Source: Fibrobacter sp. | GTDB lineage: Bacteria > Fibrobacterota > Chitinivibrionia > Chitinivibrionales > Chitinispirillaceae | NCBI GenBank assembly: GCA_012515615.1 | Contig: JAAYYB010000287.1 | Location: 1-40,283, forward strand | Length of the DNA: 40,283 nucleotides | Direction of reading: 5' to 3' | Shown here: positions 15,597 to 25,600 of the stretch, in pieces | How positions within the stretch are numbered: the first letter of the stretch is position 1 | Layout: each line of letters starts with the position of its first letter | Notes under the pieces: model-generated | Told to the model about the DNA's origin: nothing | Databases searched by the model: none | What the model saw: the letters and a program-made list of their open reading frames with translations, nothing else | Position numbers and translations under genes: made by a program

Positions 15597-17048
15597 TCAT
15601 TTAAGCGAACCGGAACCGCCCCTGAGAATCTGCAGCGCTTTGGGCGCGTAGCCATTCCGGATCACCTCTTTTATATAATTCATCTGTGGAATCTGCTTAT
15701 CCCCAGACCAGTTTCTGTTTACTACCACATCATCCCACAAATCAAGGTAGAGTGCCGCCACCTCACCGAAATGAGGGTTACCGGGTATAACAGTGTGACC
15801 ATTGTTCATCAACTGTTTGAAAGAAACGTTATAGATTTCAGAGACCCATCCTCCGCCGAAAAGCATTGACATGTCACTCAAAACATCTTTGCGCACAGGG
15901 ATCATGCCGAAACGATTGCACTCCTGAATCTGGGTGGTATTGCTTGTTATATGGATAGCGACCTTAAAAGAAAGCCTCGGATCGGGAGCATCATACGGTA
16001 TACCCCACCACCAGCCGCCGGTTGTTATCGATCTGCTTCCCTCCCGTGCCGGCATTCCCTTGCTGTCAAGTTCAAGTGAACAGCCCGCAGGCATGACAGC
16101 GACTCCCATATCATCAGGATTCTGGAAATATCCGTTCAGGTTGTCTCTTCCTGTTCCGTGTAGAAAAAAACAATCAAGCTGTGTCATAAAGGAATAGAAT
16201 ACCTCCCCTGCAGCAAATCCTTTCCAGATACCAGAGCCGTCCCAGCGCTCCTCCCACATCATTGGATTGTAAACCCCCGAAGCCGCGTAGGCGGCCTCCC
16301 ACAAAAGAGCATCGGCAACACTGCTGCCGCTCATGGAAAGTACATCGGTTGAATCGCCCTTCAACTGGAAGACACGGTCCACCAGACGAAGTGATGTACC
16401 GGAGTAGCGCTTTGCCCGATGGGCAATTTTTGGTCCATGTTTCCCATCGTAGGTTGTGTGAGCCCAGATCCATCCGGCCGCAAACACATCGAAATAATCC
16501 CACTCTCCGGGATCTGCTTCCAGTATAAAGTTAGCCGGGAGCCCATAGCCATTATACTTCTTCAATTCCTGATCAACGGAATCCTTGTAATCTCTCCATA
16601 CCAGGACAGCATCAGCAACTTTACTTTTACAATAAACTGCTATGCGGGTCTCAAACTTCCGCGGTATCAGGCAGCTCTTTGCGCCCACAGTACCCAGCGA
16701 AGTAAGCAGGTAGTCATCTTTAAACTGTTTGAGTTCCTCCTGGCTGAGAAATGAGTCCAGTGGCTTAAAAAGCCCTTTTTTAAGCAGGGATCTACTCTTG
16801 TCAAATGGCACTTTTACAAGAGAAACTTTACCGGCCCTGTTCTTCATCTCAAACTCAATACTGTCCTGATCACTGTAGTGAATGGCATTCAGCTCGGCTC
16901 TTACCTGTTCCTTTAAAGAAGCCCCGACCTCGTTTTTGAAGTAATTCTCCTGATCAGGCATCATGCTGATAAGAACATTGGCATTTCTGTGTGGTGCGCA
17001 CCCGTTTAGAACCAGTGCAGATAATAGCAGAAGCATTTTTTTATTCAT
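15597..17048 (-). CDS. Extracellular solute-binding lipoprotein (family 1-like)
   Basis: A lipoprotein signal peptide with lipobox LNGC (Cys17) predicts anchoring on the outer face of a membrane. The 483-residue protein has the pattern of periplasmic solute-binding proteins: an early FDKSRSLLKKGLFKPLDSFL segment, a central GEVFYSFMTQLDCF stretch and GVAVMPAGCSL, with Trp/Gly-rich TGGWWWGIPYDAP, common in binders of sugars or oligosaccharides. No ABC permease or ATPase genes lie nearby, so a sensing role is possible instead of transport. The early helix pairs with an extended -10 promoter upstream at 17200. It leads the TPR/coiled-coil/AraC/transglutaminase cluster. Confidence 0.82.
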   Translation of the reverse strand: MNKKMLLLLSALVLNGCAPHRNANVLISMMPDQENYFKNEVGASLKEQVRAELNAIHYSDQDSIEFEMKNRAGKVSLVKVPFDKSRSLLKKGLFKPLDSFLSQEELKQFKDDYLLTSLGTVGAKSCLIPRKFETRIAVYCKSKVADAVLVWRDYKDSVDQELKKYNGYGLPANFILEADPGEWDYFDVFAAGWIWAHTTYDGKHGPKIAHRAKRYSGTSLRLVDRVFQLKGDSTDVLSMSGSSVADALLWEAAYAASGVYNPMMWEERWDGSGIWKGFAAGEVFYSFMTQLDCFFLHGTGRDNLNGYFQNPDDMGVAVMPAGCSLELDSKGMPAREGSRSITTGGWWWGIPYDAPDPRLSFKVAIHITSNTTQIQECNRFGMIPVRKDVLSDMSMLFGGGWVSEIYNVSFKQLMNNGHTVIPGNPHFGEVAALYLDLWDDVVVNRNWSGDKQIPQMNYIKEVIRNGYAPKALQILRGGSGSLK

Positions 17049-17199
17049 GTCTTTTCCCAGATAGATAAGCTCTGCCGGTTAATGTGAATTTCCCGGAAAG
17101 CTCTTTTAATATGTAAACCTTCAAAACGGCTTCTCTGCCGCAAAAAATTCCACGCCAATACTCCGGCATCAAAAAGTTCCTTTTTTCCTGCATTACATA

Positions 17200-17208
17200 A
17201 TTATATCA
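17200..17208 (-). promoter_or_regulatory. Extended -10 promoter for the solute-binding-protein cluster
   Basis: On the minus strand TGATATAAT forms an extended -10 (TGN-TATAAT). No good -35 is present, as extended -10 promoters allow. Transcription would begin near 17193, giving a leader of about 145 bases before the lipoprotein gene. The site lies outside the repeat tract at 17245-17342. Confidence 0.45.
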
Positions 17209-17244
17209 AATGGCACAAATTTTTACAGCAAAAGCGAAAAAAAG

Positions 17245-17342
17245 CGTTCAGAGGTTCAGCGTTCAACGTTCAGCGTTCGCCAAGTATGAACCTCTTAACC
17301 TCTTAATCTCTGAACCTCTGAACCCTGAACGCTTAACCTCTC
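17245..17342. repeat. Degenerate heptamer/octamer repeat tract with inverted arms
   Basis: The left part is built of GTTCAGA/GTTCAGC/GTTCAAC units; the right part is built of TAACCTCT/GAACCTCT units that are partly the reverse complement of the left. The two arms face each other around GCCAAGTAT. With the adjoining AT-rich sequence this fills most of the 363-bp gap between the lipoprotein and the argA-like gene (17049-17411). Similar 7-base unit arrays of different sequence occur at 19528 and 26914. Confidence 0.75.
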
Positions 17343-17411
17343 CCGCTACTTCCCCCTCCGGGGCAGATACTATTTTTATCTTTCAAGCAAACTTCCGGAG
17401 CGAAATTTTCA

Positions 17412-18776
17412 ATGGACAATTCAAAACTCAAGGAACAAGTCGAAATTATCCGGCAGGCATTCGGATACATTGACCAGTTTAAAAACGAAATATTCGTCAT
17501 CAAAATAGACGATGTCCTGATTTCCAGCCCTTACTTCCCGGCATTAATCAAGGATCTTGTTCTTCTTCACAGGATGGGGATACGTATTATTCTGGTACCC
17601 GGCTCCAGAACACGGATAGATGAGGTCCTGAAAACCTACCAGATCGATTGTCAAACAGCAGGCGGAGTCCGCATCTCACCGCCGGAGGCCATACCGTTTA
17701 TAAAGATGGCTGCATTTGATGTATCCAATAATATTATGACAATGTTAGCTGAAAACGGTGCCCATGCGGTAATCGGAAACTGGGTAAGAGCTAGAAGCAT
17801 CGGAGTAAGGGATGGAGTCAATTTCCAAAGCTCTGGAATAGTCGAAAAACTTCAGATCGAGATAATTAAAAATGTCCTCGAGGATAATCTCATTCCCATT
17901 TTCCCCAACATCGGATGGAGCTTGAGCGGGAAGCCATATAATCTATCCTCAAATGATCTTGCATTTACAATCAGCGTTCAGCTTAACGCAGCGAAGCTTT
18001 TCTTTGTGACCGATAAAGGGGAAATCAGAGCCGACGGGTTCACTGTACCGGAAGGTATCTATGTATCCAGCAACAACGTCATCTCCCAGCTCACACTTCC
18101 TCAGGCCGAATCATTTCTGAAGGTGAACGCAGAATCTCCCAACAAAGAGAAACTGGAACTGGTGTCTCTTGCCTGCCGTGCCTGCGAAAGCGGTGTAAGA
18201 AGAGTGCATATTGTAAACGGTCGGGCAGACGGAATGATTCTCAAAGAGATCTTTTCAAACCGCGGCCTGGGCACCATGATCTACGCAAACCAGCACGATC
18301 ACATTCGCCCCATGACTATCTCAGATATTCCGGAGGTTCTGTCCGTCATGCAGCCGGCTATCGATGAGAAGATACTGATAAAGCGCAGCGCATCCGACCT
18401 TCAGCAAAAAGTCAACGACTATGTTGTTTACGATGTGGACGGTACGGTGCATGCCTGTGGAGCTCTTCATGTCTACCCTGACAGGCAGGCTGAAATAGCT
18501 GCTATCGCAGTAGATGAGATGTATACCAGTCTTGGTATCGGGAAAAAAATTGTTTCTTTTCTGATCGAGAAAGCCGCGGTTTCAAAACTCAAAGCTGTAT
18601 TTGTGCTGACTACTCAGACATCAGACTGGTTTACTAAGCTGGGATTTGAGAGTGTAAATATATCCGATCTGCCCAAAGAGAAAAAGGATCACTATAATGC
18701 CGACAGGAATTCTCTTGTGTTAAGATTAAAACTGGACCGCTACCGGGCAAAGCGCGCCTTCAAGGTCGGCGATTAA
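17412..18776 (+). CDS. argA: N-acetylglutamate synthase (amino-acid kinase plus GNAT)
   Basis: This 454-residue protein matches classical ArgA, which makes N-acetylglutamate from glutamate and acetyl-CoA as the first step of arginine synthesis. Residues about 20-290 form an amino-acid-kinase fold (LVLLHRMGIRIILVPGSR, then ENLIPIFPNIGWS). Residues about 295-445 form a GNAT acetyltransferase with the acetyl-CoA loop around SLGIGKKIVSFLI. The kinase domain of ArgA is usually regulatory and binds arginine. ATG 17412 has GGAG about 11 bases upstream. No other arg genes are near. A small hairpin-free leader and the repeat tract precede it. Confidence 0.92.
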   Translation: MDNSKLKEQVEIIRQAFGYIDQFKNEIFVIKIDDVLISSPYFPALIKDLVLLHRMGIRIILVPGSRTRIDEVLKTYQIDCQTAGGVRISPPEAIPFIKMAAFDVSNNIMTMLAENGAHAVIGNWVRARSIGVRDGVNFQSSGIVEKLQIEIIKNVLEDNLIPIFPNIGWSLSGKPYNLSSNDLAFTISVQLNAAKLFFVTDKGEIRADGFTVPEGIYVSSNNVISQLTLPQAESFLKVNAESPNKEKLELVSLACRACESGVRRVHIVNGRADGMILKEIFSNRGLGTMIYANQHDHIRPMTISDIPEVLSVMQPAIDEKILIKRSASDLQQKVNDYVVYDVDGTVHACGALHVYPDRQAEIAAIAVDEMYTSLGIGKKIVSFLIEKAAVSKLKAVFVLTTQTSDWFTKLGFESVNISDLPKEKKDHYNADRNSLVLRLKLDRYRAKRAFKVGD

Positions 18777-18941
18777 AGGTAACCTCTAAATATTCAGTTT
18801 TCAAGCGAGGCCAGGCGACTATTCGCTGCGCCAGACACAGGGAAAGAGGCAAATCCCCTGTAATTCGTCGATTGAGTGCAACGTCAACACACTTATAATT
18901 CGTATCCAGCCGCAGCAAAAAAAGGTTTTTAGAGGTACCCT
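18777..18941. mobile_element. MITE-like element between convergent genes
   Basis: A 165-bp non-coding segment is bounded by imperfect terminal inverted repeats: AGGTAACCTCTAAA (18777-18790) and the complement of TTTAGAGGTACCCT (18928-18941), 12 of 14 identical. It begins immediately after the argA-like stop codon and ends 4 bp before the stop of the opposite gene. The interior has no ORF. I see no clear target duplication. It looks like a miniature inverted-repeat element of an unknown IS family; a convergent-gene terminator block is the alternative. Confidence 0.5.
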
Positions 18942-18945
18942 GAAG

Positions 18946-19398
18946 TTACTTTTTCCTCCAGGCACACCAGTAAGGGATCCCGTCCTCGTCTCTCAGATAA
19001 AGAATCCGATCCTTACTTTCTACTTCGGCCGCCATTATCACCGTCTTACCGTTGAAGGAAACCTTTGCGCCCTTAACCTCGATTTTATTGCCGTTTGAAA
19101 GATTCATGTCCTGATGCAGTATAAACCAGGATGGCCCGAGATGAACAAGTTCTTCACTGTTAGCTGTTTTGAGTATTACACTTATTCCAGAACCCATGTC
19201 ACTGGATGGTATGACAGTATCAATTTTTGTGACAGTTCCATAGTATGTCTGAAGTGAAAAATTAGTGTACATCTGCTCATAACGGCTTGCCAGTCCCCAC
19301 CCGTCACTGCCCCTGAACTTAATTGTCATCTGAGCCTGGTTCTGCATGGGAGTCCAGACAACTATTAGTGCAATAATTACCTGTAATGACTTTTTCAC
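18946..19398 (-). CDS. Secreted small OB-fold-like hypothetical protein
   Basis: This 150-residue protein has a clear signal peptide (KKSLQVIIALIVVWTPMQNQAQ). The mature part is beta-rich: GTVTKIDTVIPSSDMGSGISVILKT, then LVHLGPSWFILHQDMNLSNGNKIEVKGAKVSF and an ending WCAWRKK. This arrangement (GxVxxI, HLGPxWF, xVxGxxxxxxG, LRDxxGxPxWxxWR) is known in periplasmic proteins often labelled DNA-binding or magnetosome-like, related to OB folds; their function is unknown. GTG 19398 has GAGGAG seven bases upstream. A TATAAT-like box at 19491-19486 (minus) could drive it. It is convergent with argA across the MITE-like element. Confidence 0.82.
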   Translation of the reverse strand: MKKSLQVIIALIVVWTPMQNQAQMTIKFRGSDGWGLASRYEQMYTNFSLQTYYGTVTKIDTVIPSSDMGSGISVILKTANSEELVHLGPSWFILHQDMNLSNGNKIEVKGAKVSFNGKTVIMAAEVESKDRILYLRDEDGIPYWCAWRKK

Positions 19399-19527
19399 CT
19401 CAAAACTCCTCTTTTAAGATGTTTGCAACCTGCCTGACGGTAGCAGATACAGAATTAACGTTGAACCCGCTACATATTTCAATATATTATATGGACCGCC
19501 GGATGGAAATAAAAGGGGGAAATTGAG

Positions 19528-19660
19528 GTTGCAAGTCACAAGTCACAAGTCACAAGTCACAAGTTGCAAGTCACAAGTTGCAAGTCACAAGTTGCAAGTC
19601 ACAAGTTGCAAGTCAGAAGTTAAGAGTAAGAATAAGAGTAAGAGTAAGCATTACAAAGGA
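19528..19660. repeat. Tandem heptamer array (GTYRCAA)n
   Basis: Twelve consecutive perfect 7-base units of the form GTTGCAA or GTCACAA run from 19528 to 19611, then decay through GTCAGAA and GTTAAGA into an AAGAGTAAGAATAAG tract ending about 19660. It lies in a 405-bp gap (19399-19803) between the secreted protein and gph. The remainder of the gap holds two GGATAC-containing stretches and a short TTCGCGTTTTTCGCGTTTA tract; I see no gene. A short array of the same unit lies at 26914-26955. Confidence 0.9.
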
Positions 19661-19804
19661 TACATTTTTCCCAAGCCCTTGAAATAGCATGATTCTACTC
19701 TTTGACGCCATTCTATAACGGCATAAGATTCGTGACTGGATTGCAGAAAGGATACTTACGTCAATTTCGCGTTTTTCGCGTTTAAAAATGATCCGCGCAG
19801 ATTT

Positions 19805-20467
19805 TCACTCTCCGCGCTGCAGGTACTCTATCAATTCTTGCGGTGTCTCTATCAGCAGACCGGCTCCCTCAGCAATCAGTTCCTCTCTGCTCCTGAACCC
19901 CCACAGTGCCCCAACGGCAAACATTCCAGCACCTGTGGCTGTCATCATATCGATTCCCGAATCCCCAAGGTAGATGATCTGTTCTGCAGAAACCATCAGC
20001 TGTTCTGAGATGAAGATGGCCGAGGAAGGATCTGGCTTCGATGGAAATTTTCCACCGCCGATTATGATATCAAAAATGTTTTCACCAAAGAAATGGATCA
20101 CCGATTCAACTGTAAATTCATGCGGTTTATTGGAGAGAACAGCGAGTTTAAAATTCATTTTCCTGAGCGATAAAAGCATATCAGCAATTCCATCATAGGG
20201 CATGGTTTTATTTGCCCACCTTGACGCGTATGTTTCTCTCATGGCAGAAAGGCATTTATCTATAACGGCTTCGGTCCGGCTCTCTTCAGGAAGGGTTTTG
20301 CGGACCAGAACTCTCATGCCCTCACCGACAAACATTTTGTAGCTCTGGACCGGATGCTGCGGAAAGCCCATTGTCAAAAGCACCCGGTTCATTGATTCTG
20401 CGATATCCTGCAATGTATCAAGCAACGTTCCGTCAAGATCAAAAACCGCAGCCATGAATTTACTCAT
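19805..20467 (-). CDS. gph: Phosphoglycolate phosphatase (HAD superfamily)
   Basis: This is a 220-residue HAD hydrolase with all motifs: FDLDGTLLDT (nucleophile Asp10 and Asp12), VLSNKPHEF (motif II), KPDP Lys (motif III) and YLGDSGIDMMTATGAG (motif IV). The helical C1 cap and SNKP/GDS-D/GWGxR-like ending (GALWGFRSREEL) fit phosphoglycolate or pyrophosphate-type Gph/PpaX enzymes; the natural substrate cannot be fixed from sequence. Phosphoglycolate arises during DNA repair of oxidative breaks. Its ATG overlaps the RluB stop (ATGA), so it is the last gene of the DUF512-RluB-Gph operon. Confidence 0.88.
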   Translation of the reverse strand: MSKFMAAVFDLDGTLLDTLQDIAESMNRVLLTMGFPQHPVQSYKMFVGEGMRVLVRKTLPEESRTEAVIDKCLSAMRETYASRWANKTMPYDGIADMLLSLRKMNFKLAVLSNKPHEFTVESVIHFFGENIFDIIIGGGKFPSKPDPSSAIFISEQLMVSAEQIIYLGDSGIDMMTATGAGMFAVGALWGFRSREELIAEGAGLLIETPQELIEYLQRGE

Positions 20468-21237
20468 TTTTTTCCCTTATAGCCAAGATTCTTAAGTCCG
20501 CCAATCTCACGCTCCGTCAACTGACGCAGTTCCCCGCCGGGGAGATCCTGTAGACGCAGAGTGCCAAACTGCACTCTCCTGAGCCTGCTCACCAGAACCC
20601 CCAGCCCCTCAAACATCCTGCGAACCTGCCGGTTCTTGCCCTCAAAAAGATCAACCTGGTACCAGCATTGACTGCCACCGCTTTCAATCTCCACCTGACG
20701 GACATCTGCGGCATGAAGAACCTGCCCTTCAGACTCTATACCCTCTTTCATCCTCGAAATCTCATCTGAGGTAAGTTTACGATTCACCTTTACCTGGTAC
20801 ACTTTTTTGATCCCGAACCTTGGATGAGTCAATGCGTGTATGAGATCCCCGTCATTTGTAAGAAGAAGAAGTCCCTCAGAGTTAAAATCCAGCCTTCCTG
20901 CATAATTCAGGTGACCGGCCTCTTTACCCTTCTGCTTCAATGCATCGTAGATCGTCGGGCGCCCTTCAGGGTCATTCCTTGTCACCATAAGACCCCTGGG
21001 TTTATTAAATGCGAAATATTCGAGTTTCCTGAGAGGCTTCACCTCTTTGCCATGGTATTCCACTTTGTCTATACCGGGGCGGACATGTTCCCCCATTCCA
21101 CTTACTTTCTGCCCATTTATAAAAACATTTCCGGAAGCAATAAGTTCATCCGCCTTGCGCCTGGACCCCAGCCCGCACTGCGCCAGATAACGGTTCAGCC
21201 TGATTTCTCCTGATGATTCATTTTCCATTTTTCCCAC
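20464..21237 (-). CDS. rluB: 23S rRNA pseudouridine synthase (RluB/RsuA family)
   Basis: This 257-residue enzyme isomerises uridine to pseudouridine in rRNA. An N-terminal S4 RNA-binding domain (about 12-60, RLNRYLAQCGLGSRRKADEL) is followed by the RsuA-family catalytic domain with GRLDFNSEGLLLLTNDGDL (catalytic Asp in GRLD) and a KVYQVKV strand. A late RQVRRMFEGLG block completes the family pattern. RluB (U2605) is preferred over RsuA from the overall length and the GLMVTRNDPEGRPT motif. The gene overlaps DUF512 by 20 bases upstream and gph by 4 bases downstream, so all three should be coupled. Confidence 0.9.
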   Translation of the reverse strand: MGKMENESSGEIRLNRYLAQCGLGSRRKADELIASGNVFINGQKVSGMGEHVRPGIDKVEYHGKEVKPLRKLEYFAFNKPRGLMVTRNDPEGRPTIYDALKQKGKEAGHLNYAGRLDFNSEGLLLLTNDGDLIHALTHPRFGIKKVYQVKVNRKLTSDEISRMKEGIESEGQVLHAADVRQVEIESGGSQCWYQVDLFEGKNRQVRRMFEGLGVLVSRLRRVQFGTLRLQDLPGGELRQLTEREIGGLKNLGYKGKK

Positions 21238-22522
21238 CCTTGCAGAAAATATCAGAAAGCCCCCCGGCTACCAGGATCTTGCGCCTGAGTGACTTTGAAA
21301 TCCTTGACGGAGAATAGCCGTCAAGAGTATGGCCGGCATAGTTGAACATCACGCCAGGAAGAACAACGGTGCGGAACGCCATGTCAGGATCCGCCTCTTT
21401 TACAGTTCGTATGATATCCTTTGCAGATAACAAGCCGGCGACTGTAACCGTCTCTCCCATATATTTATTGACTACTGGAACAAGCCTCAAAAATCGGCTC
21501 TGTTCGGTTCCTGCTTCCTTAATGATCTTTTCCAGAAATGGAGCTGCTGAAACAGAAGAGAGAATGAGTCTTTTCTCTTTCAGGAGAACTCCTGATCTTA
21601 CAGATCTCTTAATCCCTTTCCATTCATCAAGCAGCTGCCGTACCAGACCTACCCCATTCTCTATCTGAGGATAATCTTCATAATATTCTCCACCGGGTAT
21701 GGCCAGACCCGCTTTTATGAAAAACTCATCGGCAATAAACAGTTTTCTTATGCCATCCGATTCTGCCTGGTTATCACTTATCTGCTGCATCTCCCTGCAA
21801 ACAGCCTCAGCTGAAGAGAGATCAAAACCAGCGAGAGGGACTTTGCGGTACCGTGTGAGTCCTACCGGGACAACGGCAATAGAGCGCAGGGAATTTCCCA
21901 GCGCCAGAAGATCCCGAACTGTCTTTTTTAGAACCGCGCCATCGTTATAACCCCTGCATACTACTATCTGCGTGTGAAATCCTATCCTCAGCTTTTTAAG
22001 CAGTTTAAGCTGGTCAAGTATGGGAGGGGCACGTCTGTTCCCCAGCATCCTGTTTCGTACATCCGTATCTGTAGCATGCACCGAAACGTAAAGCGGCGAA
22101 ATTCCAAGGGTAGCCAGTTTCTCCAGATCCTCTTTTCCGGCGCCGCTTAAAGTGACATAATTTCCGTTTAAAAATGAATACTTGAAGTCTTCATCTTTAA
22201 TATAAAGACCTCTGCGAAGCCCCGGAGGCATCTGATCGATAAAACAGAAGATACAGCGGTTGCAACATCTGTTGATGGGATTTTCATAAAAGTCCAGATC
22301 AAGAAAGTCTCCCTCTTTTCTCTCTACCTGAAAAACGCGTCTTCTGCCCTGGCGAAGTGCATAGATTTCCAGAAAGGAATCCGCCGCATAAAAACGGAAA
22401 TCCAGCTCATCTGTGATTTGTGAACCATTTATCTGAACCACCAGATCACTACGCCTCAATCCTGCTTTATAAAAGGGGGACTTAAGAGGTATTTTTCTCA
22501 GTTTTGCTCCACGGATATTCAA
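21218..22522 (-). CDS. DUF512-family radical SAM protein with PDZ-like domain
   Basis: This 434-residue protein has an N-terminal PDZ-like domain (about 1-55, SPFYKAGLRRSDLVVQINGSQI), a radical-SAM-type CxxxCxxC (Cys86, Cys90, Cys93 in CCNRCIFC) and the long C-terminal DUF512 region (LGNSLRSIAVVPVGLTRYR, then GGEYYEDYPQIENGVGLVR). Cofactor use is expected by family; the reaction is unknown. TTG 22522 is the start in this frame; no ATG is near. AGAGGA lies about 12 bases upstream. It is divergent from the Ig-like protein gene, and co-occurrence with RluB suggests an RNA- or ribosome-related job, which is an inference. Confidence 0.86.
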   Translation of the reverse strand: MNIRGAKLRKIPLKSPFYKAGLRRSDLVVQINGSQITDELDFRFYAADSFLEIYALRQGRRRVFQVERKEGDFLDLDFYENPINRCCNRCIFCFIDQMPPGLRRGLYIKDEDFKYSFLNGNYVTLSGAGKEDLEKLATLGISPLYVSVHATDTDVRNRMLGNRRAPPILDQLKLLKKLRIGFHTQIVVCRGYNDGAVLKKTVRDLLALGNSLRSIAVVPVGLTRYRKVPLAGFDLSSAEAVCREMQQISDNQAESDGIRKLFIADEFFIKAGLAIPGGEYYEDYPQIENGVGLVRQLLDEWKGIKRSVRSGVLLKEKRLILSSVSAAPFLEKIIKEAGTEQSRFLRLVPVVNKYMGETVTVAGLLSAKDIIRTVKEADPDMAFRTVVLPGVMFNYAGHTLDGYSPSRISKSLRRKILVAGGLSDIFCKGGKNGK

Positions 22523-22693
22523 ATCTTAAAATTTCCTCTGCTGATGTAATAAACTAATCTTCATGTTTTACGGTTCTATTATAGTTTTAGTTATTGATTT
22601 TTCCAAATGAATATACATATAATTGAGCTACATTCTTCCCGATTAATTATTGCACATGATGGAAATCAAAAAAGACAAAAGGGGGTTGTTTCA

Positions 22694-25600
22694 GTGGGAA
22701 ACGTAATGCGCCATCTTTGGATTATCGGCCTGGTATTATTACCGGGACTTTTCTGCACGATTCGTGACGATAATGGTAACCCTGCCATTTCAGGGCCGAA
22801 CTCTCCCCTGGTCAACACCGGCGACAACTCATCAGTAACGCCGTCAATTTTTGCCAGCCCTGAGAGCGCTTATGTAAAAATGGGCGACACTCTTTCCATA
22901 AGGGTACGGATACTTGGTGATACAAGTGTAGCAGATTCTCTTTGGCCCCTTTCCGGACTTCAGATCACAGCTTCAGCCAGCAAGGGCTCACTGATTGACG
23001 ATACCCTGACATCCGATATTAACGGACGCGCAACCCTTCTTTTCACAGATAAGAACTCCGGAAGAGTGGAACTGACCGTCAGATGCTCAGGTGTGCAGCA
23101 GACAGTCCGTTTTGAGGTAACAGATACACCCGACAAGATTCAGAAACTCATCGAGGCAGTTCCCGATAAACCGGCAATCAAAGCTGATGGACAGGACTTT
23201 ACCTATATATCTGTACGGGTGCTTAATGAGAACCACAACCCAATCAGCGGTGAATGCGTTCAGTTCGTATCCACTTCGGGAATCATTGCCGGTGAGGATA
23301 ACTGCGGTGGTTCAGGTCAGAGCATTACCAGCAAAGAAGGAATAGCCAGAGCAAAACTGATCAGCTCAAATATAAACGACACCGCATTTGTAACAGCATT
23401 TCTGGTTTCTGACCAATCAATGAGTGATGAAACAGAAGTGGCCTTCAGCGGTGTCTCAATCTCTATAATTTCAGACCAGACCAATATCTCAATCGGTGAC
23501 ACTTCAATTATCACAGCACAAATCCTCAATGCTTCCAACGTCCCGGTTTCCAGAACGCCTGTTTTTTTCTCACTGAAAGACGGCTCAAGTTCAAACCTCA
23601 GGCTGATAAAGGCCGACTCGGTCACAAACTACGAGGGACGAGCGGTGGCCAGATTCAGGGCAACTTCAAACGGCTACGACCAGGTAAACATCAGGTCTGC
23701 AGGAACTGAATCATCAGTACAGATTAATGTCTCAAGCCTTTCAATAAGTCTTTCGCTGAATAAATCAGTTGTCCAGACTCAGGAAACCGACTCTGCCGTC
23801 CTTACCTCTACCTTTGTAAATGGAAGCGGCACACCGCTCTCAGGCAAAAACATTGTCCTTACACGTTACTACAAAACCGAGGCCGGCAATGACACATCAG
23901 ACAGCTTTTCCGGCAAAACCGGCAGCAACGGAAAATGCTCTTTTTATATCCGGGCTATTTCCTACGAAGGGACGATGCGGCTGGAAGTGATAGGGTTTGA
24001 CAAAACCGAAGGGTACGCATCAGGCGATACATCTGTCCAGTTTATAACCACCCGGGTCATGACCATTCGTTCCCCTGAATCCATTGCAGCCGACGGGGTA
24101 AGCAGATCGGCCGTTACAGTCCTGGTAAAAAACAGATCCGGCAATCCGATTGTAGGAGACGAAGTCTTGTTCTCAACTACAGCCGGGATGATCACTGCAA
24201 AAGCCACTACCGACAGCGATGGAAAAGCCGTGGCCTTTCTGACAAGCGATCGCAGGAACATGACCGCAAAGATAACCGCTGTTCTCTCCAGTGACCCCGC
24301 AAAAAAACAGAGTGCCCTTGTGGAGTTCACCGGAGTTGAACTCACAACGGGCGCTGAACCGCCAAGCATCAGCAGCAACGGGAAAGACACATCTATAATA
24401 TCTATGTCACTGATAGACGCAGCAGGAAATCCGATTGCCGGCGAACCGGTCAATTTCTCAAAGCAGCTCGATAAGACAGTAATCGCATCCGCCGACTCTG
24501 TAACCAACAACCGCGGCGAGGCATCCTGCATGATTTATGGAACAGGCAGCGGCATGGACACTATCCGCATCTCCTCTGCCGGAGCAAACGGTTATGTGGT
24601 CCTGAACTACTCATCGAATGTCATTGTGATCGACACTGCGGCCGGCCAGAGATGTATTGCCGACAGCACCGATTCAACTTTGATAAATGTTACGTACCTG
24701 CAAGGCAACAGAACAACACCCGTTACCGGAGCAGAGGTTCAGGTCAGCATTACTATCGGTAAACTGGATACACTCTTTGCGAAAAAATTCACCACAAACA
24801 GCAAGGGCCGAATCAGCTTCTACATGAACAATCCCCATTTCGCAAGTACGGCTGTAATTTATGTGCAGGCCCGCACATCCTCAGAAGTTACAACAGCATC
24901 CTACCCGCTTTACTTTAAAGCGAATCTCGTGAAAAAAATCATTATAGCAGGTACACCGGAAGTCATAAACATCAACGGCAACCGTGCGAGACTTACGGCA
25001 ACCGCCTTTGACTCACTTGGCAACCGTGTAAAAGATGCCCGTCTGTCATTCAATATCGTAAGCGGTCCCAGCGGCGGCGAGTACCTCGATCCTCCGGTTG
25101 CAGTTACCGGTGATGACGGATCGGCATATACCTATCTGGTGTCCGGAAAAACACCCAGCTATTACCGCCAGGTCTGGGTTGTTGCCGGCAATTTCTCTGC
25201 TGTAAAATCAGACACGGTAAAATTCACATTCGCGGGCCCGCCTAAAAATATTACCATCAGGACAAATATCCTCAAAGGCAAAAACCCAAATGACGGAACC
25301 TTCATTCTTCCTTGTGCGGCAATTGTTACGGATGTAAATGGCAATCCGGTCGCCGATGGTACGGAAGTCAATTTCAGCCTGCAAGTCTCGGGTTATGTTT
25401 CAAAAAAGATCTATCCTGTATGGGAAGAAGCCGCAGGAGTTTCGACTATCGTCTGCAATTACACAATAGACACAAGCTACTGCTTGCTCCCGTTTGAGGA
25501 TTTCAACAATAACTTCCACCTAGATCAAGGAGAAGACAGAAACGGTGATGGTCTGCCAAATAGAGGCGAAGACATAAATGGAGATGGAATTTACATTCCC

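Noticed and set aside
15934-16754. Overlapping plus-strand ORFs inside the solute-binding protein gene
   Set aside because: They are frame shadows of a well-supported lipoprotein and lack starts with ribosome sites.
17245-19660. Heptamer arrays as CRISPR
   Set aside because: Units are 7 bases with no unique spacers and no cas genes.
22607-22693. Upstream ATG of the Ig-like protein
   Set aside because: It would put 29 polar residues before the export signal and lacks a ribosome site, whereas GTG 22694 has GGGGG well placed.
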